Positions 42,129 through 50,443 of a DNA stretch of 64,000 nt are shown piece by piece; the first letter of the stretch is position 1, and each line of letters starts with the position of its first letter. This stretch comes from CAVPTL01 sp963794415. Lineage in GTDB: Bacteria; Actinomycetota; Thermoleophilia; Gaiellales; JAICJC01. The translations under genes and the position numbers were made by a program. The notes beneath the pieces are model-generated. The model worked only from the letters and a program-made list of their open reading frames with translations. It was not told where the DNA came from and did not search any database. The stretch covers positions 620,001 through 684,000 of the forward strand of contig CAWCDI010000001.1 in assembly GCA_963794415.1 (NCBI GenBank), read 5' to 3'.

Positions 42129-43381
42129 GCTTCGCCATCGCGATCCTCGGCCTGCTGGTGCTCATCTTCATCCACGAGATGGGGCACTTCACGGCGGCGA
42201 AGCTCGTCGGCATGCGCGCCCTGGCGTTCACCATCGGGTTCCCGCCGATCATCGCCTCGCGCCGGCGCGGCGACACCGACTACCGCATCGGCCTCGTCCC
42301 GCTCGGCGGCTACGTCACCATCCCGGGCATGCTGCGGCCCGAGGCGGACGATCTCTACGCCGTGGATGCGCTGCTCGACCGGCCGGATGCGCTCGATCCC
42401 GTGAAGGGCATGGAGCTGTCGGAGGCCGTCGATGAGTACCGGCTGCGCATCGGCCGCGGCAACCACGACGGCGCCGCGCTCTCGCTGGCCCGCATCCGCG
42501 CGGCGCTGGCCGACTGCGACGAGTCGCTCACCGACACCGACCGCTCGAAGATCGCCAAGAACCTCGACCGCGTGGAGCAGGCGCTCGACCCGCGCTCCTA
42601 CTGGCGCTCGACCCGCACCCAGCGGCTGATCGTGATCGTCGCCGGGCCGTTCATGAACGTGGTCGCGTGCTTCGTGATCCTCGTCGGGCTCTTCCTCACC
42701 GGCGTGCCGCACTCCACGAGCACCGTGGCATCGGTCGTGCAGCCGAGCCCCGCCTACAGCGCCGGTCTGAAGCACGACGACCAGGTGCTCACCGTCAACG
42801 GCAAGCACCTCACGCCCACCGAGGCCCACAACGTCATCCTCGCGACACATGGCAAGCCGGTGCAGCTCACCATCAAGCGCGACGGGAAGGTCATCAAGCT
42901 CCCTGCCGAGCGCACCAAGCTGATCGACGGTGACTACCGGCTGGGCTTCTCCTTTGGCACCACGCCGGTGAGCTACTCGCTGTTCCACGCGGTGCCGATG
43001 GCGACCTCCGACATGTGGGCGCTCACCACGGGAACGCTCGGAGCGCTCGGCCACATCGTCACCCCGGCGGGCCGCGCCCAGCTGCACAGCGTGGTGGGGA
43101 TCACGCGTGAGTCCTCGACGGCCGTGAACGACGGCTACGCCGACTACCTCAGCCTGCTCGCGTTCATCTCGCTGTCGCTTGCGATCTTCAACATGCTGCC
43201 GTTCCTGCCGCTGGACGGCGGCCACGTGCTGATGATCGCCCTCGAGAAGGTGCGCGGCCGGGCAGTCTCGCGGTCGGTGTTCGAGCGGATCTCCGCAGTG
43301 GGCATCGTGCTGATGGTGATCGTCTTTGCGATCGGGCTCCAGAACGACATCGGCAGCCTGATAACCACCCAACCCCGCTGA
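42125..43381 (+). CDS. rseP: Site-2 protease, RseP/RIP family
   Basis: 418 residues; intramembrane zinc protease that releases regulators from anti-sigma factors or cleaves signal-peptide remnants. LIFIHEMGHFTAAK (HExxH) is in the first helix. A PDZ domain spans about 200-265 (PSPAYSAGLKHDDQVLTVNG), and NMLPFLPLDGGH provides the distal Asp. Residues about 76-157 form an extra hydrophilic, Asp/Arg-rich segment between the first helix region and the second (LIVIVAGPFMNVV), not seen in E. coli RseP. ATGA overlap with dxr. Confidence 0.92.
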   Translation: MSFAIAILGLLVLIFIHEMGHFTAAKLVGMRALAFTIGFPPIIASRRRGDTDYRIGLVPLGGYVTIPGMLRPEADDLYAVDALLDRPDALDPVKGMELSEAVDEYRLRIGRGNHDGAALSLARIRAALADCDESLTDTDRSKIAKNLDRVEQALDPRSYWRSTRTQRLIVIVAGPFMNVVACFVILVGLFLTGVPHSTSTVASVVQPSPAYSAGLKHDDQVLTVNGKHLTPTEAHNVILATHGKPVQLTIKRDGKVIKLPAERTKLIDGDYRLGFSFGTTPVSYSLFHAVPMATSDMWALTTGTLGALGHIVTPAGRAQLHSVVGITRESSTAVNDGYADYLSLLAFISLSLAIFNMLPFLPLDGGHVLMIALEKVRGRAVSRSVFERISAVGIVLMVIVFAIGLQNDIGSLITTQPR

Positions 43382-43391
43382 CCCTTCCGGG

Positions 43392-43397
43392 TATTGT
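43392..43397 (+). promoter_or_regulatory. -10 element of ispG (leaderless)
   Basis: GGGTATTGTC, core TATTGT, 8 nt before ATG 43406; this helps choose that start over TTG 43394. Confidence 0.55.
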
Positions 43398-43405
43398 CCC
43401 TGGGG

Positions 43406-44512
43406 ATGGCGTCTGAACGACAGATCTCGGTGGGCGGCGTGCTGATCGGCGGCGGCGCCCCGGTGGCGGTGCAGTCGATGACGATGACCGACACGAGCGA
43501 TGCCGCGGCCACCGTCGCCCAGATCACCAGGCTTGCCGAAGCCGGCTGCGAGATCGCCCGGGTGGCCGTCCCCGGCCGCACCGATGCCGACGCGCTCCCG
43601 GCCATCGTCGCGGGCTCGCCGCTCCCGGTCATCGCCGACATCCACTTCAACGCATCGCTCGCCATCAGGGCCATCGATGCCGGCGTCGCCGCGGTGCGGA
43701 TCAACCCCGGCAACATCGGCGGCGACGACAAGGTCGAGCAGGTGGTGACGGCGGCCAAGCGGGCCGGCATCCCGATGCGGATCGGCGCCAACTCGGGGTC
43801 GCTTCCCGACCACCTGCGCCAGTTCGCCACCAACGACCCGGCAGGCGCGCTCGTCGAGGCCGCCCTCGAGGAGGTGCGGCTGCTCGAGCGGCTGGACTAC
43901 CGCGACTTCAAGATCTCGGTCAAGAGCTCATCGGTGCCGGTCATGATCGACGCCTACCGGCGGCTCTCGGAGCAGGTGCCCTACCCGCTGCACCTCGGCG
44001 TGACCGAGGCGGGGCCGGTGTTCACCGGCACGGTCAAGAGCTCGATCGGCATCGGCAGTCTCCTTGCGATGGGCATCGGCGACACCATCCGCGTCTCGCT
44101 CACCGCCGATCCGGTGGAGGAGGTCAAGGTCGCCTGGGAGATGCTGCGCGTGCTGGGCCTGCGGCAGAAGGGCCCGGTCATGATCGCGTGCCCGTCGTGC
44201 GGGCGCACCAACGTGGACGTGCTCGACCTCGCCGGTGAGGTGGAGCGCCGCCTGGAGGGCTACGACGAGGTGTTCGAGATCGCCGTGATGGGCTGTGCCG
44301 TGAACGGCCCCGGCGAGGCCGGGAACGCCGACTTCGGCGTGGCCGGTGGCCGCGACGCGGGCTTCATCTATGCCCACGGCGAGGTGCTTCGCAAGGTGCC
44401 GCAGAGCGTGCTGGTCGAGCAGCTCTTCGCCGAGGTCGATGCGTGGATCGCCGCCGGCATGGTGCGCCCGGAGCGCAAGATCAAGAAGCTCCGGCTGCCC
44501 GTCGTCAGCTGA
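43406..44512 (+). CDS. ispG: 4-hydroxy-3-methylbut-2-enyl diphosphate synthase (GcpE)
   Basis: 368 residues; 4Fe-4S enzyme of the penultimate MEP pathway step. VQSMTMTDTSD at the N-terminus, PVIADIHFNASLA, VRINPGNIGGDDKV and the cluster-binding Cys residues in ACPSCGRTNVD and MGCAVNGPGEAGNADFG. ATG 43406 fits the leaderless -10; TTG 43394 would lie inside that element. dxr, rseP and ispG are contiguous, as in many actinobacteria. Confidence 0.96.
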   Translation: MASERQISVGGVLIGGGAPVAVQSMTMTDTSDAAATVAQITRLAEAGCEIARVAVPGRTDADALPAIVAGSPLPVIADIHFNASLAIRAIDAGVAAVRINPGNIGGDDKVEQVVTAAKRAGIPMRIGANSGSLPDHLRQFATNDPAGALVEAALEEVRLLERLDYRDFKISVKSSSVPVMIDAYRRLSEQVPYPLHLGVTEAGPVFTGTVKSSIGIGSLLAMGIGDTIRVSLTADPVEEVKVAWEMLRVLGLRQKGPVMIACPSCGRTNVDVLDLAGEVERRLEGYDEVFEIAVMGCAVNGPGEAGNADFGVAGGRDAGFIYAHGEVLRKVPQSVLVEQLFAEVDAWIAAGMVRPERKIKKLRLPVVS

Positions 44513-44518
44513 GCCGGG

Positions 44519-44668
44519 TCACTCCGGCTCGTGCTCGTCGCACCAGCGCGCGAAGCGCAGGTGCTTGGCGAGGTACGACGTGATCTCCGCCATGCCGTAC
44601 TCGATCCATTCGCCGATGAAGCGGTCGTCGATCTCGATGCGTGATGTGGTTTCGTGTTCAGCGTCCAT
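44519..44668 (-). CDS. Small acidic protein of unknown function
   Basis: 49 residues, ATG 44668 to TGA 44519-44521, converging on ispG. The sequence reads like a compact folded or helical peptide: IEIDDRFIGEWIEYGMAEIT then SYLAKHLRFARWCDEHEPE. It has balanced charge, two Trp and normal codon use. No SD is obvious just upstream. No family recognised; reported because the reading is protein-like and the 266-bp gap would otherwise be empty. Confidence 0.5.
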   Translation of the reverse strand: MDAEHETTSRIEIDDRFIGEWIEYGMAEITSYLAKHLRFARWCDEHEPE

Positions 44669-44766
44669 GGGGTGAGATTTCGCCATTTCGCCGTCCGGTG
44701 ACGATCACCGCTCTGCGGTAGAGCGGCGGCCGTAACGGGGTAACCTGGCGCCGCCGGGGGCTGGGG

Positions 44767-44772
44767 TACAGT
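44767..44772 (+). promoter_or_regulatory. -10 element of the 44779-45018 gene (leaderless)
   Basis: GGGGTACAGTGGGG, core TACAGT, 6 nt before ATG 44779; no SD. Confidence 0.55.
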
Positions 44773-44778
44773 GGGGCG

Positions 44779-45018
44779 ATGGCGAACACACGCAAAGCAG
44801 CAAAGGGATACGCAGTCACCGTCGTGACATCCCGGGGACTGCAGCGGGCGGGGATCACCCGCAGGGCGCAACAGCTCGCAGATCGCACGCTGCGGGTGCA
44901 GGAGCGCCGCCGCAAGCGCCGCCGCCAGGCCGTGATCGGGGGAACCGCAGCACTTGCCACAGCGGCTGCCCTCACCTCGGCCGGGCTGGTCTTCCGTCAT
45001 CGCATGGCGGGCGCGTAA
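44779..45018 (+). CDS. Small basic membrane-associated protein
   Basis: 79 residues. The N-terminal 50 are very basic (ADRTLRVQERRRKRRRQ), followed by one hydrophobic segment (AVIGGTAALATAAALTSAGLVF) and RHRMAGA. Predicted as a single-pass protein with a positively charged cytoplasmic side, or a nucleic-acid-binding tail anchored in the membrane. No family recognised. It has its own leaderless-type promoter, and a strong hairpin follows the stop. Confidence 0.6.
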   Translation: MANTRKAAKGYAVTVVTSRGLQRAGITRRAQQLADRTLRVQERRRKRRRQAVIGGTAALATAAALTSAGLVFRHRMAGA

Positions 45019-45026
45019 CCTGTCGG

Positions 45027-45051
45027 GCGGGGGCGGCTCCGTCGCCCCCGC
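45027..45051 (+). terminator. GC hairpin before dnaE1
   Basis: A perfect 9-bp stem GCGGGGGCG / CGCCCCCGC with a 7-nt loop, starting 9 bp after the small gene's stop and ending just before the dnaE1 promoter. No T-tract. Confidence 0.55.
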
Positions 45052-45055
45052 TCGG

Positions 45056-45061
45056 TAGACT
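45056..45061 (+). promoter_or_regulatory. -10 element of dnaE1 (leaderless)
   Basis: CTCGGTAGACTGG, core TAGACT, 8 nt before GTG 45070. Confidence 0.65.
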
Positions 45062-45069
45062 GGAACCTC

Positions 45070-48000
45070 GTGCCGAGCCAACCCCAGTACGCCCACCTCC
45101 ACGTGCATTCCGAGTACTCCATACTCGATGGTGCATGCCGCATCGACCCGCTCATCAAGCGGGCTGCCGAGTTCGGCATGCCGGCGATCGGGCTCACCGA
45201 CCACGGGTCGATGGCGGGTGCGGTCGAGTTCTCGAAGGCGGGCGCGAAGGCCGGGATCAAGCCCATCGTGGGCTGCGAGATGTACGTGGTCGACGACCAC
45301 GCCGCGCGGCCGCTGAAGGAGCGCCGCGGGCACCTCACCCTGCTTGCCGAGACGCGCGAGGGCTACCACAACCTGGTGCGGCTCGTCTCGTCAGGCTTCC
45401 TCGACGGGTACTGGTACAAGCCGCGCGTCGATCTCGACCAGCTCGCCGCCCACGCCGACGGCATCATCGCGCTCTCGGGCTGCCTCTCGGGCCGCGTCTC
45501 CAAAGCGCTCGTCGATGGCAACGACCCGCTCGCGCGGGAGGAGCTCGACAAGCTGGTGCAGATCTTCGGCCGTGACGACGTCTACGTCGAGATCCAGGAC
45601 GGCGGCATCGACATCCAGACCCAGATCAACCCCAGGCTCGTGAAGATGGCCGCCGACGCCGGGCTGCCGCTGGTCGGGACGGGCGATGTGCACTACCTCA
45701 CCGCCGCCGACGCCATCCCGCACGAGGCGATGCTCTGCATCCAGACGGGCGACACCCTCGAGAACCCCAACCGGTTCAAGTTCTCCAACCACGGTTTCTA
45801 CCTTCGCTCGCCGCAGGAGATGTACGACCTTCTGCAGCCGCAGTTCGGCGAGGACATGCTGCGCCGCACCGTCGAGATCGCCGACCGCTGCAGCGCGACG
45901 CTCGACTTCGAGACCACGCACCTGCCCAAGTTCGACGTCCCCGGTGAGATGACCGCGGTGCAGTTCCTGCGAAAGCTCGCCGAGGAGGGCCTGAAGGAGC
46001 GGTACGGCAAGGAGACTCCCGAGCTGCGCCAGCGGCTCGAGTTCGAGCTGAAGACCATCGAGGAGATGGGCTTCCCCGACTACTTCCTCATCGTCTGGGA
46101 CTTCATCCGCTTTGCCCGCTCCGAGCACATCCCGGTCGGCCCGGGCCGCGGATCGGCCGCCGGCTCGCTGGTGGCCTACTGCCTGCGCATCACCGACCTC
46201 GATCCCATGCGCTACTCGCTGCTCTTCGAGCGGTTCCTGAACACCGGCCGCAAGTCCATGCCCGACGTCGATGTCGACTTCGCGGTGGCGGGCCGCGAGC
46301 GCATGATCAACTACGTGGCCGAGAAGTACGGCCGGCGCAACGTCGCGCAGATCATCACCTTCGGCAAGATGCAGCCGAAGGCCGCGATCAAGGATGCCGG
46401 CCGCGTGATGGGCCTGCCCTACGGCGTGGTCGACCGCATCGCGAAGTTCGTGCCCGACGGGCCCAAGATCTCGTTCGAGATGTGCATGAAGCCCGGCGCC
46501 GAGCTGCGCAAGAGCTACGACATCGACGAGACCACCCGCAAGGTGGTCGACATGGCGACGCCGCTCGAGGGCGTCGTGCGAAACGACTCCATCCACGCCG
46601 CCGCCGTCGTGATCGGCGACCGGCCGCTCACCGAGTACCTGCCGCTGCAGCAGAAGGGCGTCGAGTCCGAGGTCGTGACCCAGTTCTCGATGAACGACGT
46701 CGAGTCGCTCGGCCTGCTCAAGATGGACTTCCTGGGCCTGCGCAACCTCGACGTCATCGACAGCGCCGTGAAGCTCATCGAGCAATCCACCGGCGACCAC
46801 GTCGACATCCACGAGCTGCCGCTCGACGACACCAAGACGTACGAGATGATGGCCAGGGGCGACGCCACCGGCGTGTTCCAGTTCGAGTCGAGCGGCATGC
46901 GCGATGCCCTGCGGCAGGTGAAGCCCACGCGCTTCGAGGATCTCATCGCGCTCGTGGCGCTCTACCGCCCAGGCCCGATGCAGAACATCCCGAGCTACGC
47001 CGCGCGGCGAAACGGGCGCGAGGCCTACACGTTCCCCGACCCGCGGCTCGAGCCCATCCTGGCAGACACCGTCGGCATCTCCATCTACCAGGAGCAGCTG
47101 ATGCTCATCGCCCGCGAGCTCGCGGGGTTCTCGCCTGCAGAGGCCGACGATCTGCGAAAGGCGGTGGGCAAGAAGATCCAGGCGCTGATGGCATCGCTCA
47201 AGGACAAGTTCCTGAAAGGGTGCGTCGACAACGGGGTCTCGCCGCAGCTCGCCCAGCAGCTCTGGGAGGACAACGAGCGAAGCGCCGACTACTCGTTCAA
47301 CAAGTCGCACGCCGCCTGCTACGCGCTGGTCTCCTACCAGACCGCCTACCTGCGGGCCAACTATCCCGCCGAGTACATGGCGGCGCTCATCTCGTCGGTC
47401 ATGTCCACCAAGGACAGGGTGCCGTTCTACGTCGGTGAGTGCGCCGACATGGGCATCGAGGTGCTGCCGCCCGACGTCAACGAGAGCCAGTCCGACTTTG
47501 CTGTGGTCGACGGCAAGATCCGCTTCGGCCTCACGGCGGTCAAGAGCGTCGGCGCGAGCGCGGTGAAGCTCATCATCGACGCCCGCGCGGAGCGGCCGTT
47601 CGACTCCATCTGGGACTTCTGCGAGCGGGTGGACGCGTCCGTGCTGAACAAGCGCATGCTCGAGAGCCTGATCGCCGCCGGGGCCTTCGACTGCATGGGC
47701 GGCAGCCGCCGCGGCACGTCCGAGGCGCTCGAGCAGGCGCTCGGCGCGGGGCAGCGGTTCCAGGAGGACGCGCGCCGCGGGCAGGGCTCCATCTTCGACA
47801 TGATGGGCGACGACGGCGGCGGCTCGGGCGGGGCTGCGGTCGTGACCCGCGTGCGGCCTGCGGTCTCCGAGCTCGAGTGGGAGCGGGACGATCTGCTGAA
47901 GCGCGAGAAGGAGGTGCTGGGCCTCTACGTCTCGAGCCACCCGCTCACGCCGCTTCGGTCGCAGCTCGCGCGCAAGGTCGATGCGCCCCTCCGCGACTTC

Positions 48001-48504
48001 CCCAACCTGCGTGACGGCCAGATCGTGACGGTCGGCGGCATCATCGCCGGCGTCCGCCAGCTGGTCACCAAGCGCGGCGACACGATGGCCTTCGTGGAGC
48101 TCGACGACGTGACCGACTCCATCGAGGTCATCGTCTTTGCCAAGACGTGGGAGACGGCGCGCGAGGTGCTTCGGCCCGACAGCATCGTGCTGATCAAGGG
48201 CCGGGTCGAGCGCAAGTCCGACACCGAGGTGAAGCTGATGGCGATGGAGGCGACGCCGTTCGAGGCCGTCGCCGACTTCGGCGTGGTCAAGCTGCGGGTC
48301 GATGCCCGCCAGGCCCCCGCCACCATCGTCGATGAGCTGAAGAGCCTCATCGGCGAGTACCCCGGGGAGGCGCCGGTCGAGCTGATGATCGACACCACGT
48401 CGGGGGCGCGGGTGCTGCGGTTCGGCACCGACTTCCGGGTGCGCGCCGACGGCGACTTCATCGCGGAGGCGCGCGCGCTTCTGGGCGAAGCGGTCGTTGC
48501 CTGA
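45070..48504 (+). CDS. dnaE1: DNA polymerase III alpha subunit, replicative
   Basis: 1144 residues; catalytic subunit of the replicative polymerase. PHP domain from the N-terminus (AHLHVHSEYSILDGACR; IGLTDHGSMAGAVEF). Palm: VGPGRGSAAGSLVAYCL (about residue 357) and the catalytic carboxylates in MPDVDVDF (about 400). Then NKSHAACYALVSYQTAYL, a helix-hairpin-helix region, and a C-terminal OB fold (IVTVGGIIAGVRQLVTKRGD, about 983). GTG 45070 has a leaderless-type -10. The second C-family polymerase at 12424 is the SOS-type paralog. Confidence 0.97.
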   Translation: MPSQPQYAHLHVHSEYSILDGACRIDPLIKRAAEFGMPAIGLTDHGSMAGAVEFSKAGAKAGIKPIVGCEMYVVDDHAARPLKERRGHLTLLAETREGYHNLVRLVSSGFLDGYWYKPRVDLDQLAAHADGIIALSGCLSGRVSKALVDGNDPLAREELDKLVQIFGRDDVYVEIQDGGIDIQTQINPRLVKMAADAGLPLVGTGDVHYLTAADAIPHEAMLCIQTGDTLENPNRFKFSNHGFYLRSPQEMYDLLQPQFGEDMLRRTVEIADRCSATLDFETTHLPKFDVPGEMTAVQFLRKLAEEGLKERYGKETPELRQRLEFELKTIEEMGFPDYFLIVWDFIRFARSEHIPVGPGRGSAAGSLVAYCLRITDLDPMRYSLLFERFLNTGRKSMPDVDVDFAVAGRERMINYVAEKYGRRNVAQIITFGKMQPKAAIKDAGRVMGLPYGVVDRIAKFVPDGPKISFEMCMKPGAELRKSYDIDETTRKVVDMATPLEGVVRNDSIHAAAVVIGDRPLTEYLPLQQKGVESEVVTQFSMNDVESLGLLKMDFLGLRNLDVIDSAVKLIEQSTGDHVDIHELPLDDTKTYEMMARGDATGVFQFESSGMRDALRQVKPTRFEDLIALVALYRPGPMQNIPSYAARRNGREAYTFPDPRLEPILADTVGISIYQEQLMLIARELAGFSPAEADDLRKAVGKKIQALMASLKDKFLKGCVDNGVSPQLAQQLWEDNERSADYSFNKSHAACYALVSYQTAYLRANYPAEYMAALISSVMSTKDRVPFYVGECADMGIEVLPPDVNESQSDFAVVDGKIRFGLTAVKSVGASAVKLIIDARAERPFDSIWDFCERVDASVLNKRMLESLIAAGAFDCMGGSRRGTSEALEQALGAGQRFQEDARRGQGSIFDMMGDDGGGSGGAAVVTRVRPAVSELEWERDDLLKREKEVLGLYVSSHPLTPLRSQLARKVDAPLRDFPNLRDGQIVTVGGIIAGVRQLVTKRGDTMAFVELDDVTDSIEVIVFAKTWETAREVLRPDSIVLIKGRVERKSDTEVKLMAMEATPFEAVADFGVVKLRVDARQAPATIVDELKSLIGEYPGEAPVELMIDTTSGARVLRFGTDFRVRADGDFIAEARALLGEAVVA

Positions 48505-49008
48505 ATGAGCGAGGCGATCGTGCGGCGCGCCCGCACGGGCGATGTGCGGGCAATCCACCGCATCGTGCAGGTGTACGTCGATCAGCGCGTGCTCCTCGGC
48601 AAGGAGCTCGTGACGCTCTACGAGGACGTCCAGGACTTCCGCGTGGCCGAGCTCGACGGCGAGGTGGTGGGCTGCGGGGCGATCCACGTGATGTGGGAGG
48701 ATCTGGCCGAGATCCGCACGGTTGCGGTCGATCCCGCCGTCCGCGGGCGCGGCGTCGGGTTTGCGCTGGTGGCCGCGCTGGTGGCCTCGGCGCGCGAGCT
48801 GGGGGTGAGGCGGGTGTTCGTGCTCACCTTCGAGCACCAGTTCTTCGGCCGCCAGGGGTTCCGGGCCATCGAGGGTACGCCGGTGGCACCCGACGTCTAT
48901 GCCGAGCTGCGAAGCTCCTACGACGAGGGCGTGGCGGAGTTCCTCGACCTGCCGCGCGTCAAGCCCAACACGCTGGGCAACACGCGCATGCTCCTGGAGC
49001 TTGACTAG
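48505..49008 (+). CDS. argA: Amino-acid N-acetyltransferase (short ArgA)
   Basis: 167-residue GNAT enzyme that closely resembles, from memory, the short N-acetylglutamate synthase of mycobacteria: VRRARTGDVRAIHRIV, ELVTLYEDVQDFRVAEL, GCGAIHVMWEDLAEIRTVAVDP, GRGVGFALV (acetyl-CoA loop), VFVLTFEHQFFGRQGF, IEGTPVAPDVYAEL, GVAEFLDLPRVKPNTLGNTRML. It would make N-acetylglutamate for arginine synthesis. It directly abuts the dnaE1 stop with no gap. The stop is followed immediately by a dispersed palindromic repeat. Confidence 0.88.
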   Translation: MSEAIVRRARTGDVRAIHRIVQVYVDQRVLLGKELVTLYEDVQDFRVAELDGEVVGCGAIHVMWEDLAEIRTVAVDPAVRGRGVGFALVAALVASARELGVRRVFVLTFEHQFFGRQGFRAIEGTPVAPDVYAELRSSYDEGVAEFLDLPRVKPNTLGNTRMLLELD

Positions 49009-49034
49009 CCGGTGCCAGGCACCGGCTATTCACC
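49009..49034. repeat. 26-bp dispersed palindromic repeat, copy B
   Basis: A perfect palindrome CCGGTGCC-A-GGCACCGG plus an ATTCACC tail, directly abutting the argA stop. 24 of 26 bases match copy A at 24591-24616. Could act as a terminator or REP-like element. Confidence 0.75.
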
Positions 49035-49061
49035 GCGCCGGGCCACATCCGCCGCGCCCCG

Positions 49062-49067
49062 TAGAAT
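49062..49067 (+). promoter_or_regulatory. -10 element of scpA (leaderless)
   Basis: CGTAGAATG, core TAGAAT, 9 nt before ATG 49077. Confidence 0.6.
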
Positions 49068-49076
49068 GTACCGATT

Positions 49077-49862
49077 ATGACCGTGGCCGAGTTCGACCTC
49101 GACCTGGACGTGTTCCAGGGCCCGTTCGACTTGCTGCTCGCGCTCGTCCTCCGGGAAGAGATCGAGCTGGCGGAGCTCCCCATCGCCGAGATCGTCGTCG
49201 CCTACGTCGCCCGCATGGAGGAGCGCGGTGAGATCGACCTCGAGTCGGCCACCGAGTTCGTGGTGCTCATCGCGGCGCTGCTCGAGATCAAGGTGCGCAT
49301 GCTCTTCGGCATGGAGGACGACGAGGAGGAGGAGCTCACTGCCGAGGAGGCCGAGCAGGAGCTCATCCAGCGGCTCATCGAGTACCGCCGCTACGCAGCC
49401 TCGGCGCGCTGGCTCCAGGAGCGGGCTGCGCAGACGCCGCGGCACTTCCGCATCGGGCCCGCGCCGCTCCAGCCGCGCCCCGAGCCGGTCATCGAGGAGT
49501 TCAGCGAGGATCCGTGGCAGCTCCATGCGGCCATGGCGACGCTCCTCACCTCGCCGCCGGAGATCGACGTCAGCGTGGTGCGGCGAAAGCTGGTGCCGGT
49601 CAGCGAGTTCCTCGACCGGTTCCGGGTGCTGCTCAGCGAGCGCCGCGGGTTTGCCTTCGAGCAGGCCGTCGCGGGCCTCGACCGCCTGTCGCAGGCAGCT
49701 GCATTCCTCGCGGTGCTCGAGCTCTACAAGTCGGGCGAGGCCGATCCTGTGCAAGCCGAGCTGTTCGGCCCCATCCGCGTGACCCGCGGGGTGGCGAAGC
49801 GCAAGCAGGGCTCGGCCCAGCCCGATGCCGCCGAGGCCGTGTCGGAGCGCGCGATCGCGTGA
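49077..49862 (+). CDS. scpA: Segregation and condensation protein A
   Basis: 261 residues; kleisin that bridges the SMC head domains in bacterial condensin. Typical start FDLDLDVFQGPFDLLLALVLREEIELAELPIAEI, then ATEFVVLIAALLEIKVRMLF, and a C-terminal winged-helix end (VSEFLDRFRVLLSERRGFAF; TFLAVLEL-type AFLAVLELYKSGEADPVQ). The middle is acidic. GTGA overlap with scpB. Confidence 0.95.
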   Translation: MTVAEFDLDLDVFQGPFDLLLALVLREEIELAELPIAEIVVAYVARMEERGEIDLESATEFVVLIAALLEIKVRMLFGMEDDEEEELTAEEAEQELIQRLIEYRRYAASARWLQERAAQTPRHFRIGPAPLQPRPEPVIEEFSEDPWQLHAAMATLLTSPPEIDVSVVRRKLVPVSEFLDRFRVLLSERRGFAFEQAVAGLDRLSQAAAFLAVLELYKSGEADPVQAELFGPIRVTRGVAKRKQGSAQPDAAEAVSERAIA

Positions 49863-50443
49863 GCGAGCTGACCCACACCGTCGAGGCGCTCCTCTTCGTC
49901 GCCTCCGAGCCGCTCTCCGTGCGCGAGCTCGCGGCGCTCAGCGAGTCGTCGCCCGAGCGGGTCGAGCGGGCGCTCGACGCGCTCGGTGACCGCTACGTCG
50001 AGGGCCGCTCCGGCGTCGTCCTCGAGAAGGCCGGCGGTGGATGGGGCTTCCGTGCCTCGGGCGAGACCGCAGCGGTGTGCGCCCGGCTCCTGAACCGGCC
50101 GCAGGCTCGGGGCATCAGCCAGGCGGGCATGGAGACGCTTGCGATCGTGGCCTACCTGGGACCGGTCTCGCGGCCGGACATCGCCCGCATCCGCGGCGTG
50201 TCGGCCGACGCCGGCGTTGCGGGCCTGCTCGAGCGGGGGCTGGTGGAGGAGGCAGGGCGCGCCGACACGGCCGGCCAGCCGGTGCTCTACCGGGTCACGA
50301 CCGCGTTCTCGCGCATGTTCGGGCTCGAGGAGGGCACGGCGAGCCTGCCGGCGCTCTCCGAGTTCGATCTCACCGACGCCGACCACGAGGCTCTCCGCGC
50401 CAGGCTCCACCTGGTGGCCGACCAGCGTGCCGGAGCGGCTTAA
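49859..50443 (+). CDS. scpB: Segregation and condensation protein B
   Basis: 194 residues; tandem winged-helix partner of ScpA. HTVEALLFVASEPLSVRELA at the N-terminus and QAGMETLAIVAYLGPVSRPDIARIRGVSADAGVAGLLERGLVEE in the second domain are diagnostic. GTG 49859 overlaps the scpA stop. The 3' end overlaps rluB by 17 bp, the conserved scpA-scpB-rluB order. Confidence 0.95.
   Translation: MSELTHTVEALLFVASEPLSVRELAALSESSPERVERALDALGDRYVEGRSGVVLEKAGGGWGFRASGETAAVCARLLNRPQARGISQAGMETLAIVAYLGPVSRPDIARIRGVSADAGVAGLLERGLVEEAGRADTAGQPVLYRVTTAFSRMFGLEEGTASLPALSEFDLTDADHEALRARLHLVADQRAGAA

Noticed and set aside
45391..48837. 1148-codon open frame antisense to dnaE1
   Set aside because: Shadow of dnaE1; His/Arg/Asp-rich translation typical of antisense frames in GC-rich genes.
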